Positions 47,232 through 58,323 of a DNA stretch of 64,000 nt are shown piece by piece. The stretch spans positions 868,001 through 932,000 of the forward strand of contig JAVHJL010000010.1 in NCBI GenBank assembly GCA_036971715.1, read 5' to 3'. The notes beneath the pieces are model-generated. The model saw only the letters and a list, made by a program, of their open reading frames with translations, searched no databases and was not told the DNA's origin. The translations under genes and the position numbers were made by a program. Every line of letters starts with the position of its first letter. Position 1 is the stretch's first letter. This DNA comes from Arthrobotrys musiformis. Its lineage: Eukaryota; Ascomycota; Orbiliomycetes; Orbiliales; Orbiliaceae.

Positions 47232-48179
47232 GGCGATATGTGTGTATGTGTGCTATACGGTTCTTTTTGGTATGGGGGACGATAAGAGATGTTTTGGAGG
47301 AAGGTGTGGAGGTGGGTTCCGAACGTGAAGTTGGGATGCTGGGCTGGGATGACGAGGGTCTCAAGCTGCCTTAGTCAAGCTCACCCTTGCCGGTTTAAAC
47401 GCGTCGTCCGTCAACCAACAACTCACAAAATTCAACACCACACATCGTTCTCTTATAATATATCTCGGATCGATATGATGATGATATCGATAGTCTCGAG
47501 GCCGTAACATTATTGTGTCGACATGGTGTTTTGTGATGTATAACGAAGTGTCAGTCGGAGTAGCAAATACACCCGAAGCTGCGCTATCGTAGGCGGACGT
47601 CTTGAGGGATCATGTTATTATACATTGACTCTGCACATGAGCTCTGGCCAGAGCAGATTAGTATAGTACTCTACTTCTGCCCCCAGCCGCCGGTTCTCAT
47701 CACCCCCCTTTTTTTACCCTTTCTTTTCTAGATCGCCCTTATTCGAAGTCGGGCCTTTTCTAGAAGATTGAAGATATTTTTTACCGATATCAAGTTACCG
47801 AAGTTGCTCGAGAGAAACGGGTTTGTTTTGAGTGCTGAGAGGTATCTCCAAGTAGTCTTGGATCCAAGATGGTAAGACATGCGTCTCCAATCCTCGGTGT
47901 TTGTCCGGTTCTAGGTGACATGCCATAAGTAGACCTATTGCTGATTTGTATGATGATGAAGTCGACCTTCAATGGCATTGTGAAGGGTACGTGCAGTAGC
48001 ATATTAATGCCTACTCCCTACTTAGTTATCCAGATGCATCGACTCGGGAGCTGACTTGGAGCTCAGAATTTTCAGGCATTCAATGTAAGACCCCCCTATA
48101 TAAGTACCTATAGATAGGTATCTAGCAGCCCAAGACTAGGTATCTAGCCAACTTAGGCATATAAAAGGATATATAGCTG
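47232..48179. other. Divergent promoter region of Rpn13 and the Artemis-like gene
   Basis: About 950 bp between two divergent genes. It contains the word TAGTCTCGAGGCC (47491-47503) shared with other places, a TATA-like word TATAAAAGG at 48160-48170 and a candidate donor at 48085, discussed with the nuclease gene. No ORF has support. Confidence 0.5.
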
Positions 48180-50782
48180 ATGTTTGTATTACTACCAGTC
48201 GACTATTTCCGAAAAGTTGACGGAGCAGAACCATCTCTAGCCAACTTTCTCTCTCACATCCACTCGTAAGTCTTTCATATCCCCGTGATATAGGGAAGCG
48301 GCGTTAACGGTCGATGGCAGGGACCACCTTACCGGCTTAGCAGGGAAGAGCTACCGAGCGCCTTTCATCTACTGCTCCGCTGCGACCAAACAGTTGCTCT
48401 TGAAGCTAGAGAGACGCCTCCATCGCTTCAATTATGCGAAGAAGCTTGTGGAAAGTCATGAGTACTCGTATTTACATTATGCGAATCGGGATCGCATAAT
48501 TGTAAGAAAACTCGATGCGGAACTTTTGATATTTGCGAGTGGGACGTGAGGCTAACCGGGTGGATTTGGCAGAGGGAACTTCCTTTGGAGACGCCTACGG
48601 ATATTGAGCTCTACCCGGGTTATACCATACGAGTGACCTTATTCGATGTACGTGCCTCGGAAAACTATGATATCTAAGGATCCAGCCCGATAACATAACC
48701 ACAGGCCAACCACTGCCCCGGCTCGACCATGTTCCTCGTCGAAGGAAATGGGAAAGCAATTCTCTACACAGGCGACATAAGAGCCGAGCCCTGGTGGCTC
48801 GAAAAGCTCAAACGTAACCCCATTCTCCTACCATACTTCCGAGGCATCAAAACCCTCGACTGTCTCTACCTCGACACCACCCACGCAAACCTCGAGGCCT
48901 CCCACCTAACGTTTAGCTCCAAAGCCGATGGTATCACCGACCTCCTAACACAGATCTCAAAATACCCCCCGGAGACGGTCTTCCATTTGAATACTTGGAC
49001 TCTAGGGTATGAAGATGCATGGGTCGCCCTAGCGTCATATTTCAACACTCAAATCCATCTCGACGACTATCGTCTCGGATTATTCAATACCCTCGGATCG
49101 AAGGACTCAAAAAGTATTTGGGAACATGGTGCTTTCCTCCTTGGGCGTACGACTTCGCTCAGCGACACCGTTCTCACGGACGATAAGAACGTGCGGTTTC
49201 ATTCTTGCGAGCGATGGTTAGAGTGTGAAGGGAGGGATAAAGCGAGGGAAGAGGGGAGGTTGGTGGAGATCTCGCCATTAGTGGCGAAATATAGGGATTC
49301 GAATGGGACGGAGTATGTTCTCAGGGAGCCTGGCGAGGGTGGCGGAAATGTAGATGGTAAGCCTTCACATCCCATCGAGAAATACAATGATACCCAAGCT
49401 AATGGGTTACAAAGCGAACGCCGTCGATGAGATGTCTGGAGAACTCCTCCTAGAACTAGCAGCCATCGTGAAGGATCCAAAACTGTCTGATTTGATCAAA
49501 CAAATCGACCTCAAACCAGGTTTCATCCTACCACTCGATGCAGCTGCCCCGGAGTCCGACACAAAACTCGAGGGGTTCATCGAGATCATCAAGCGAAACC
49601 TCGAGGCCCTTATTATATCACGACGGGGAGAACATCTAAAACCCGCGAACCAACCACGTGGAAACGAACCAACAACACTACCAACGTGGTTTGTAAGTCC
49701 CCTGAACCTCGTGGCCGTCTTATATAAACTTATGGATTCGTACTAAGAATTACACTTAGGGCTACCCGGCCTCCCGCCACTCTTCGTTCTCTGAACTCCA
49801 AGACTTCGTGAAAGCACTCGCCCCGAAGGATGTTTACCCCTGCGTCGCTGCCGACGGCTCATGGTACCAAAAGGATTCCATCCGAAAACTATTCGGAAAA
49901 TACTGCACAGGCAAGGAGTTCGCCTTCGATAAGGAACGTGCCTTGGACATAGACTTCGTCGCCGAAACCAGGCAGGATCTAGAGTACCTCGAACTCCAAG
50001 AACAGCGTGCCGCTGGTATGGCGGAGGAATCACAACAAGCCCGTTCTCAACAAGTATCCCACTCTTCGCAAGAACAAGACCTTGCTCACATCCGAGGCCC
50101 TACGCAGCCAGATGATTCAGAGATCAAAAAACAAGTAGATGCAGCCGTTCGTCGAATAAAACTCGATGAACAGGATTCGCATGCTATTTGTCTCCCCGGG
50201 GACACCCAAGCCGACGAGTATGACCCTACAGATCCCAACATCGTCGCAAAAGTCGAAAAGGCAATCGAGGATGGGAAATTATTATCGAGATCAATCTTAA
50301 ATATCAGCCCTCAACCCACCATCCAGGTCCACCGAACGCCCGAAACATCTGAAATCCAAGAAGCAGAGAATCTACAAAGGGTACCGGCGACTCCCAAACG
50401 AGGACGAAGAGATGCGGGGTCGGATATCATCCTCGCAGTCTCACAGGATGCCCACAGGAGGTCCACCGTTCCTTCCAAACGTTTGAACGGCGATGAGCCT
50501 AATTGCCCTTCGCCGATTAAGAAGCAAATTACAAGGAAAGCCGGTTACGATGATACCACCGTCGGCAAGAAGATTTCTGAGGCGCCATTAGAAATGGTCG
50601 CCGATACCTTTGAGGAAAAGGATTGTTCTCAGGATTCGCTACTTGGCAACATTGGGGATCTAGATAGAGAGAGGGTCAAGGAAGCCATGAAGGCGGTCCG
50701 CGAGGGTCGCTGGCTGGAGACCAGCAGCCGGCTGGGGTTTAATAACATGAACTGGAAGTATATGAAAGAAAAGGAGCTTTAA
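48180..50782 (+). CDS. Artemis/SNM1-family DNA repair nuclease (metallo-beta-lactamase, beta-CASP)
   Basis: DNA end-processing or crosslink-repair nuclease. Six exons (48180-48265, 48321-48501, 48573-48647, 48705-49356, 49415-49692, 49760-50782) give 764 residues. Motif HIHSDH (26-31) supplies zinc ligands, followed by ANHCPGST with His117 and YTGDIRAEP with Asp138. LYLDTT and the beta-CASP region follow. The core ends in GYPASRHSSFSELQDFV, the late-motif tract of SNM1 enzymes. A poorly conserved C-terminal half follows, as in fungal Artemis-like proteins. The N-terminus is uncertain: the bases before VDYFRKVDG also fit a 3' splice site (acceptor at 48198, donor GTAAGA at 48085, intron 114 nt), so the first six residues may be intron and the true start lies upstream. 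It is divergent from Rpn13 and lies upstream of the eL31 gene on the same strand. Confidence 0.88.
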
Positions 50783-51197
50783 GCAGGCGCATTACTCATT
50801 AGCATTAGACGGCGTTACTAGTAGATTTGTATTGATAATAATATAGGTTGCAATGAATGTGTTGCCGTTGTCGTCTCGTAGACGCGTTTGCCCAAAACCC
50901 TAATCAAAACTGCCTATTCCGGCACCTTGCCCTAATCCCCACCATGCAAACCCTGGTCCAGATCCCAAATCCAACCCAAAAGACGCCAAGAAACCTTCAA
51001 CACACCACGAAAACGACCGCCCGCCTATCCCTCGTCCGACAGCTAGCTATTATCGCCAAATCGTCTTTTTCCCCATCAACTCCGTCGACACATTTTGTAC
51101 GTAGCCCAAAAAACCCGAATCCTCTGCCTCTTCCGACTAACTTGGGAATCATTCAGATCTTTTTACCCTCCTCCTCCTTTCTCAACTATATTTTACA
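50783..51197 (+). promoter_or_regulatory. eL31 promoter with AACCCTAA-type boxes
   Basis: A 415-bp gap holding the promoter of the ribosomal protein gene. Two CCCTAATC boxes, AAAACCCTAATC at 50894-50905 and GCCCTAATCC at 50929-50938, resemble the AACCCTAA telomere-like sites that Tbf1-type factors use at ribosomal protein genes in several ascomycetes. Pyrimidine-rich text around 51130-51190 precedes the ATG. The factor assignment is inference. Confidence 0.5.
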
Positions 51198-52067
51198 ATG
51201 GCACCACCAAAGTCGAAGCCAGGCAGGTCGGCTATCGCTGACGTTGTCACCCGGGAATACACCATCCACATGCACAAGAGGGTATGGATATTGTCCCTTC
51301 TACATTATCGAGCTTTGAGGGGATGTCATGATGGTTTCTGGCGGAGACATGGATTGGGATATGGACTGGATATTGAATGGCCGGACGGAGTGGCTGGATA
51401 TGGATCTGGAGGCGACAGTGATGGGATATAGGTGGAAAGCGAAGTTTCGACGATATACAGGTGGAAATACAGCGGAAATCAATAGCTACACCGACTTGGA
51501 CGACATTTCAATAGCTCGAAAAACGAACTAGGACGACAACATGGAGAAGCTGAAGGAGGAGAAGAGGAGGAAACAGGAGACCATCATGACATCTGGGATC
51601 TGATGCCAGGCAGCTGCTAATACCTTATTTCGAAACCAATAGGTACACGGCGTCTCCTTCAAGAAGAGAGCACCAACCGCCATTAAGGAGATTAAGGCTT
51701 TCGCACACAAGCAGATGGTACATACACACCAAAGACAACCACCGGCTTGAACAATTCCCGCTAATAGGACAAAAAATAGGGCACAATCGACGTTCGTCTG
51801 GACCCCCAGTTGAACAAGGAAGTCTGGAAGCAGGGTATCAAGGGTGTCCCATACCGTCTCCGTGTCAGAATCTCGAGAAAACGTAACGACGAGGAGGGTG
51901 CCAAGGAGAAGCTGTACAGCTTCGTTGAGGCCGTCAACGTCAAGAACCCTAAGGGACTGCAGACTACTGTTGTATGTTCTCCAATTCTTCCAAGGACAAA
52001 GCGAAGGTGCTATAAATTTTGGGTGGGAAATGCTAATATTGGTTATTCTTTACAGGTCGATGCGTAG
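51198..52067 (+). CDS. rpl31: 60S ribosomal protein eL31 (Rpl31)
   Basis: Four exons (51198-51281, 51643-51717, 51780-51971, 52056-52067) give 120 residues, the expected size. The sequence MAPPKSKPGRSAIADVVTREY, HMHKRVHGVSFKKRAPTAIKE, DPQLNKEVWKQGIKGVPYRLR and SRKRNDEEGAKEKLYSFVEA is eL31 throughout. The last exon codes only VDA. Intron 1 is 361 nt, unusually long for this window, and leaves the protein frame closed. Intron 1 of ribosomal genes can host snoRNAs in eukaryotes, but I could not find a clean C/D or H/ACA box set here. The gene sits about 420 bp after the nuclease gene on the same strand. Confidence 0.97.
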
Positions 52068-53117
52068 TTTCCTTTAGCCCGATTTTCCTGTCCCTTTCCC
52101 GTTCCTGGCCGGTTTTTGAATGCAATTCCATTATTACATTACTACAACTACTATTTCCTCCCTTTTTTTTTACGATTTTTTTTCCTCCTCGGGGTGTTCA
52201 AAAATCCTTTTTGTTTCTCTTTTTTTATCCCGCCGCAGTTGTAATACCACCACTACGACACACATTTTTTTTTCGATTCGGTGTTCATATACAAAACCCC
52301 CTCCATCACCACCTTCAACCCTCCTGATTAACGAAACTTCTCCAACCTCTCCCTCTCGAAAATCACCTCCACCAAACGACGTTTTCTTCGCTGGGGATGA
52401 ACAAATGAAGATAACGAATTATATATGCGCGCGCAGCAGCTATTAGATACCTTTTTCTCTTTTTGTGAATAGCATGGAGGAAGGATTATCAAATGAACAT
52501 TTCTTGAGGAAGACTTCTTTTCTCCTACTTCCCCTGTTGGGGATTTGCGTAGTGTTTTAGGTGTGAATTCTGTGGTGATTTAGTTGCGGATAAGAAAATT
52601 TAATTGGATCAGGTCATGCTGGAGTTTGGCCTTGAGGTTAGATGGACTCGGCTATGCTGCTAGATTGCCATGATATTTGGTACAGCGTTGGCTTATGCTA
52701 TGCTCGCATGATGACCTAACTGATACACTCTTCCCGCACAAGCCATTAAGCTTAAGGCTACCCGAACCAATGATACAGCTCAATGCAACTAGCACAATCT
52801 ACCTAAAATATCTACACGGATTCATTCGTTTTTGAGTTTATACCCTATGAGAAAAGTAAGAGATAGACCGCTGTGTTTTATAGTAAGTTGACTCGTCCGT
52901 CCGCCATGGATACCTCATTTAGCCCTATGAACGTCCGTTATCATCATACCAAACAACAGAAAAATGATACATAACAAACAACAAGATTTATTTAATAGCA
53001 TATTATAAGCCATAACCCCCGTCGCCAGGAAGCTCCCAATTTCGAAATTTCCAGTACCAAACATCAAGAATCAACCAGCATACTCCTGCCCTTCAAACCT
53101 CCAAACAGGCTTCAACA
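52068..53117. other. eL31 3' flank and intergenic region
   Basis: T-rich 3' untranslated sequence of eL31 (52100-52280) followed by about 800 bp without a supportable gene. The next gene is on the minus strand, so this is convergent 3' space. Confidence 0.5.
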
Positions 53118-53415
53118 TCAACGCCCTTCAAACCGTCTATACCCCTCCAAATCCTCTTGATTATCCTTCCAATACTTCACCGCGCGGACGGCGATAGCGG
53201 CGTAAGCTTCGTTTTCAAGGTATTCGCATGAGGGGCAGAGTTCTTGGAGGGGTGGTGTGGGATGTGTGGTTTTGCAGCGTTTTAGGGTGCAGGTTGGGAG
53301 GCGGGTGAGGGTTGTGTGGCCGCAAGGGGGTGGAGGGTTTGGGTTTGGCACATTTTTGATTGCTGTGGGGGTGAAGGAGAGGCTTGAGATTCCCGGTGGA
53401 GAGGGTATTGTATTG
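53118..53415 (-). CDS. Small Cys-rich orphan protein, 5' end unresolved
   Basis: The minus strand is open from about 53435 to the stop at 53118. The protein has PPPCGHTTLTRLPTC, then LKRC, then LCPSCEYLENEAYAA with a basic-acidic tail ending YRRFEGR. Cys/His spacing (CGH, C, C, CPSC) resembles small fungal proteins with a putative zinc site. No in-frame ATG exists: the ATG near 53364 is in another frame. An AG at 53417-53416 could be a splice acceptor joining an upstream first exon I could not identify. Support is moderate; the function is unknown. Confidence 0.4.
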
Positions 53416-53420
53416 CTGTT

Positions 53421-54132
53421 TATGTGGCCTTGAGGCTATGTAGACATATGCGATACATGATGGTGGGTGTCTTGAGGTAATATTGAGGCTTTGTCGCTCG
53501 TGTACACCACACCACGTGCGCAATATTGCATATTGTATGAATCTAGAGCACGCGGGGGATACTTCGAATTTCCACTTCCTTTGAAGGTTCAGTAGATCAG
53601 GATTTGGAGCGAGAGGATGGCAAAAATCAACCGGCTACTTGGGGCTATATATCCCCGGGTCGACACTTGGAATGCTCCGTGGGTGGATATACATTGAGTA
53701 TTGTGCATAACGGTCCATGGCTATCCATAAGGTAGCATCCAATCCGAATCGACGGGGGTCTCCAATAAAATCACCAGAAGACTATATATGGACATGGAGG
53801 CTACTGTAAATACACAACCTCGAAACCAATCTGTTTCCGATATCGATAATTAAATTATAACTAGCGTCCTAGCTCGAGTGTGTAACTTGTGGATAAAGTT
53901 GTGTTGATGTTGTTGGAATCTTCTGGAACTCAGCCACACCTCTCGGTTACGTGTGGCTTTGTCAGCCACGCATCTTAAAGAAACTCGTTCGCCAGCTTTA
54001 TGGCCCTTTGCCATCAACCAACCTTTCATCAACGTCACAATATCAATTCGCGACAAAAGACCTTCAACATCAAAACCACAGTTGATAAAACATCCGAAAT
54101 CAAAGTCGCAGCATTCACTATAACCCTCCACA
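53421..54132. other. Divergent intergenic region and U2AF promoter
   Basis: About 700 bp with no supportable ORF. It should hold the U2AF small-subunit promoter on its right side and the missing first exon or promoter of the small Cys-rich gene on its left. It includes TATATATGG near 53780 and CACCACACCACGTG near 53505, the latter with an E-box. Confidence 0.45.
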
Positions 54133-54919
54133 ATGGCAAATTATCTCGCCTCCATCTTCGGTACCGAGCAGGACAAGGTCAACTGTAAGTCCTAGAGAGG
54201 AAAAAACACGTCCAACAGAAACTTCAAGATCAGAAAACTAACATCTAATTTTTTGCAGGTTCGTTCTACTACAAAATCGGCGCATGCCGCCACGGCGACC
54301 GTTGTTCCCGTAAACACGTCAAACCGTCGTATTCGCAAACTATCCTCCTCCCGAATATGTACCAAAACCCTGCGTTCGACCCGAAGAACAAGATGAACCC
54401 AAACCAGCTGCAGACACACTTCGACGGGTTTTATGAGGATATTTGGTGCGAGATGTGCAAGTATGGAGAGATTGAGGAGTTGGTTGTTTGTGACAATAAC
54501 AATGATCGTGAGTTATCCTCTTTTACGTCTTGTTCTTTTGCCCCGCTGGGTGCTGTGAGTATTGACTAATTGGTGATTTTTTGGGATCATAAGACCTCAT
54601 TGGTAATGTCTACGCCCGTTTCAAATACGAAGAAGACGCACAGAAGGCTTGCGACGAGTTAAACCAACGATGGTACGCCGCTCGACCGATATACTGCGAA
54701 CTTTCGCCCGTTACAGACTTTAGAGAAGCATGCTGTCGGTTGAATTCCGGTGAAGGGTGTCAGAGAGGCGGGTTCTGTAATTTCATACACAGAAAGGAAC
54801 CCACAAAGGAGATGGATAGAGAGTTGGAGTTGAGCACAAAGAAGTGGTTGAGAATCAGAGGCAAGGATGAGAGGGAAACCAGCAGGAGTCCGTCGCCGGT
54901 CTTTGAAGGAAGAAAATAG
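54133..54919 (+). CDS. U2 snRNP auxiliary factor small subunit (U2AF23/35)
   Basis: Splicing factor that reads the AG at 3' splice sites as a heterodimer with the large U2AF subunit. Three exons (54133-54184, 54259-54507, 54594-54919) give 208 residues. The first CCCH zinc finger is CSFYYKIGACRHGDRCSRKH, followed by the U2AF-homology RRM (HLIGNVYARFKYEEDAQKA). The second CCCH finger is CCRLNSGEGCQRGGFCNFIH. MANYLASIFGTEQDKVNC is the classic start. It is close to fission-yeast U2AF23 (216 residues) and lacks the long RS tail of animal U2AF35, ending KDERETSRSPSPVFEGRK. The stop lies 291 bp from the convergent CTNNBL1-like gene. Confidence 0.96.
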
Positions 54920-55210
54920 GGCATAGTTTGGTTCTTCCACAGCCTAGGATATGCGACAATTTGCCGACGTTTTCATTCTTTTTATGATAACGGCGGAGCA
55001 GCCTATTACGCGTTATGTTCGTTGACATTCAGGTAATAGACAATATGATTTGCACGAAATTGTACGATAGAGCTGAAGTTATGGAATTATTTTAGGTGTC
55101 TTAATGTTAATTTCGAGGAGGGTTTTCACTCCCTGTCCGCGTTTTATTGGCTTAGATGGTGAGGTTGTCTGATTTGATATCTACCAAGTAGCTCAAAACT
55201 AATCGAAATC
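54920..55210. other. Shared 3' space of convergent U2AF and CTNNBL1-like genes
   Basis: A 291-bp AT-rich stretch with no coding potential, serving as the 3' flank of both genes. Confidence 0.5.
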
Positions 55211-57323
55211 TTATAGACAAGATGCTAGGGCTGTCAACATTTCCTTAGTCCCCTCTCCTTCTTCAGTTGATTCATCCAGCCCATCCAACTGCTCGAGGAG
55301 GGTAGCTTTAACATCCTCTAATGACTTCTTAGACTTCCCCAGCAGCTCGGTGATGCGCTTCCGCGCACCATCGTCTTCGGCGACTAACCAACTTATAATC
55401 TGATCGAGAATCTATGTTGCGATAATAATGAGCAAATCGAATATTCAACATGTTCGGCTGTAGCTCTTGATAACTTACCTGAAAGCAGAATAAACCGGCA
55501 TCCAGCCGCCTCAAATCCCACTCGTCTTCCCTTTCTTCGATTTCTTCTTCGCTAGCCTGTCGCCTCTCCGCGGCAACTTCTTTGTCTACTGCTGAAACCC
55601 GTTTCGAGTAATCATCTCGTAGCGACATGATTTTGACTAGCTTTTCGTAGTCTTTCTCTACGAATTTGGCGAGCGTTCTTATCCGGGGAGCAGAGTCGGC
55701 GGGGAGATTTCGAAGTAATGAGGCAAAGACTCCCAATACATGTTCTGTAACTTGAGCATCTTGCTGTTAATCGAATTATTAGTATAATCCAACCTTTTAT
55801 ATGTATAAGCGGGAAATGCTTTACCTTCTTCATAAACGACCCGAAGATTGTCTTTAAACCCTGTGCCTCTACCAATTGCTCGCATACCACCCCTCCATAT
55901 AGGCCACTGCAAGCATGGTCAATCAATCGCAGCGCTCTACCTTTACTCATCTTCCCTTCTCTCAGCATAATCAAGCATAACTCCACACCTTCAGCCTCCA
56001 CAAGCTTCTCCTTTCCTTCTTTTTCGTCGACCAAGCATATCAGTGCGTCGAACATGTTCTCAAATAACTCCTCTTCCTCCCCACCTTTCGCCGGATCGCG
56101 TTTTCTATACGGGCTCAACAATTGTAGTAACACGTCCACACCATCAATCTCGATTAATCGCTTCCGATTCTGTGCCGAAGATTGCACTAATATCGATATT
56201 ATCTCCGCCGCATATTGTTTATTTTGGCTAACTGGCGACTCCTTGACTTTTATCCTTTCCAAAAGCCATCCTAGAACTTTTGTCTCCTTAACAACCCGTT
56301 CCGAAACAGCCTGCTGCGAAGCCAAGTTCTCGAATACCGAGAGAGTATGGTATATGCCGCTCCGATCTTCGTCGCTGTCCTCCCTCAACCGCTCCAGGTT
56401 TTGGGTAAGCATATCCAATAGCTGCGCATCGATCATAGTATTAACTAGGACATTCCACTGCTCGGGATCGGCTTCCACCTCGTCGTCCGTGAGTTCGCCA
56501 ATGATCTGTACAACCGCGATAGCAATGTCTGTATTTTCGTGACTCAACAGCCCGACCAACGATGCCAGACATCCCATATTTGCGAATTCCTCGTAGAGTT
56601 CCGGGTGTTCGGCTAGGATTGCGAGGTTCTTGATTTCAACGTCGAGTTCCGCCTCCGATTCCATGAATTTCGAGGGGTCGTCTTCGAATTTTGCGCGCAT
56701 TTCGGCGTTTTTGGTGATTTTCTTTTCGAAGTTTAGGGCGAGTTTTCGGAGGTAGGGGAGGTCGATTTTTTCGGGCTGGATAGTTATACAACCATTGTTA
56801 GTCGCCCATGGGTATAGATAACTTTTTTGAGAGTAGAGGGTGGGTAGCAGACCCCTTGATCATCCTCATCGTCCATGAAATCCAAAATTTCCTTCTCCCG
56901 CTGTGTAATCCCGCCGCCGAAGAACCGACCACCTTCTTCGTCTTCTAGATCTTCGTCTGCTTCGGCGGTGAAGTCTTGGGTACCTTCCATATCGACGTCA
57001 TCGTCTGGCGCGTCTTCGACAGCCGCATTACGGGCTTTTCCCTTGCCGTTTAATTCGACCTTGTTGGATTTATATCTATCATCTAATAATTCGTATTAGA
57101 ATGGCGGCTTGAGAAGGTAATTAAGCTAAGAAGTCGGGTGATGCGCGCTTTGGAGGACGTACTGGGACTTTCAATCGGTGGGTCTAGCTTGCGCTTTTTG
57201 GTGTTCGATGGGGGGATTGCGGGTTTCTAGGAAGTTTTTGAGAGTTCGTTAGATTTCACAAGTGCGATTTGGAGGGATTTTTGAGTAGAGGCTTACTTTG
57301 AAGAGGCTTTCGAAGGCGGACAT
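55211..57323 (-). CDS. Beta-catenin-like protein 1 (CTNNBL1) homologue, armadillo-repeat splicing factor
   Basis: Armadillo-fold protein that in animals binds Cdc5/Prp31 of the Prp19 complex. Six exons (57323-57297, 57226-57163, 57082-56853, 56775-55825, 55763-55479, 55411-55211) give 585 residues, close to human CTNNBL1 (563). It starts MSAFESLFKK and has a basic KKRKLDPP tract that can act as a nuclear signal, plus an acidic linker. The conserved core includes DLPYLRKLALNFEKKI, ELYEEFANMGCLASLVGLLS, HENTDIAIAVVQIIGELTDD, SGIYHTLSVFENLASQQAV and FENMFDALICLVDE. The C-terminal part (RVSAVDKEVAAERR, EWDLRRLDAGLFCFQ) closes the fold. The third intron has a weaker donor (GTCTGC). Its neighbour on the right is U2AF small subunit, another splicing factor, in convergent orientation. 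Confidence 0.93.
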
Positions 57324-58323
57324 GGTTGGTATTATGGTGGTGATTTGCTTTGGAGTTGAGGTTGGAATTTGGTCTGGCGGTGAGGTAGAAGGCGTCCTGT
57401 GGCGTAGCTCGGCTTTGTGGCACAAGTTGTGTGGCGTTGGTAGCCAATCGGAGGGCTTTAATTTACAACAAGTTGATGATCGGATTTAGTGTTGTGGGTG
57501 CTGGATACCTAATTACCGACAACTGCCTCTAGGTAGTTTTCCATATCGTATCACGCTTTTAGCTAGATTTGAGGCTAGCTTTTAACTGGGAATTAGCCTA
57601 GACACAAGACGGGTGCTGAGCGACTGGGAATATGTGGATCCAAGGCTAGAGAATATATATCCAGGTACGCGGGATAAACGCAGATCTAGATAGGAGCAGA
57701 GCATATTTATCTATTCCGCAGATAAATTCCCTTGCTGATATCGAAATAGCCACGCGGATGCCACGCACAAACTTAAGATCGTCAAATTCGTAGACGCACA
57801 TCGGTACAGGGTTGACTCATTCAGCATTAGAGCTAGCCCTAGGGCCCTGAATTTCGATATGGACACTGGCGGCATGCTAATCGCCTCGGATCACCGATAG
57901 ACATATGCCTCCCCGAGTTTATCTCGATAGATGTAGAAAGATAGACCGAGATCTAGTAGGCGATCATGCGGTCGTATATAGAGTCACCCAACTTGCTCGC
58001 TGTGCATGCCCGCAGCTGCAGTATAGAAATTTCTATAAATTGGGGGGGTCCCAGTGGTTTTTGCTAGTCTTCTTTTCATTCGTTCTTTACTCCAAGCTTT
58101 TACTATTGTTCCGTATATCGTTTTGGTTCTGATACATATCGATCCATTGCTTCCACTCTTTCAGTCATTGAAGCATCTTCAATATACATTTACAGTCTCA
58201 TTCGTAAGAACAATAGCCACTTCGCGCAATCATATTGCAGAAATAGAGAAAAGGAATCTGAATTCCAAATTTTTGAAACCAAAAACCACAACCTACCATC
58301 ACTCTTCTTCGACATTCAGAATT
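57324..58323. other. Divergent promoter region and long leader
   Basis: About 1 kb between the CTNNBL1-like start and the ATG of the ART-like gene. It contains GAGATCTAG-type short words, a TATA-like TATAGAAATTTCTATA (58021-58036, a palindrome) and an open frame from 58054 to the chosen ATG. The latter I read as 5' leader because it lacks homology and starts without an ATG. Confidence 0.45.
58021..58036. promoter_or_regulatory. TATAGAAATTTCTATA palindrome upstream of the ART-like gene
   Basis: A perfect 16-base palindrome (arms TATAGAAA and TTTCTATA) about 290 bases before the predicted ATG at 58324. It may be a core-promoter element or a binding site for a dimeric factor; it could also be chance in AT-rich DNA. 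Confidence 0.35.

Noticed and set aside
51282..51642. CATGATG and CTGATG words in eL31 intron 1 as possible snoRNA C/D boxes
   Set aside because: Words are about 275 bases apart, too far for a C/D snoRNA, and no flanking terminal stem was found.
52120..52446. Plus-strand frame after eL31
   Set aside because: T-rich 3' untranslated sequence of eL31; codon pattern is that of TTT/ACA-rich repeat text.
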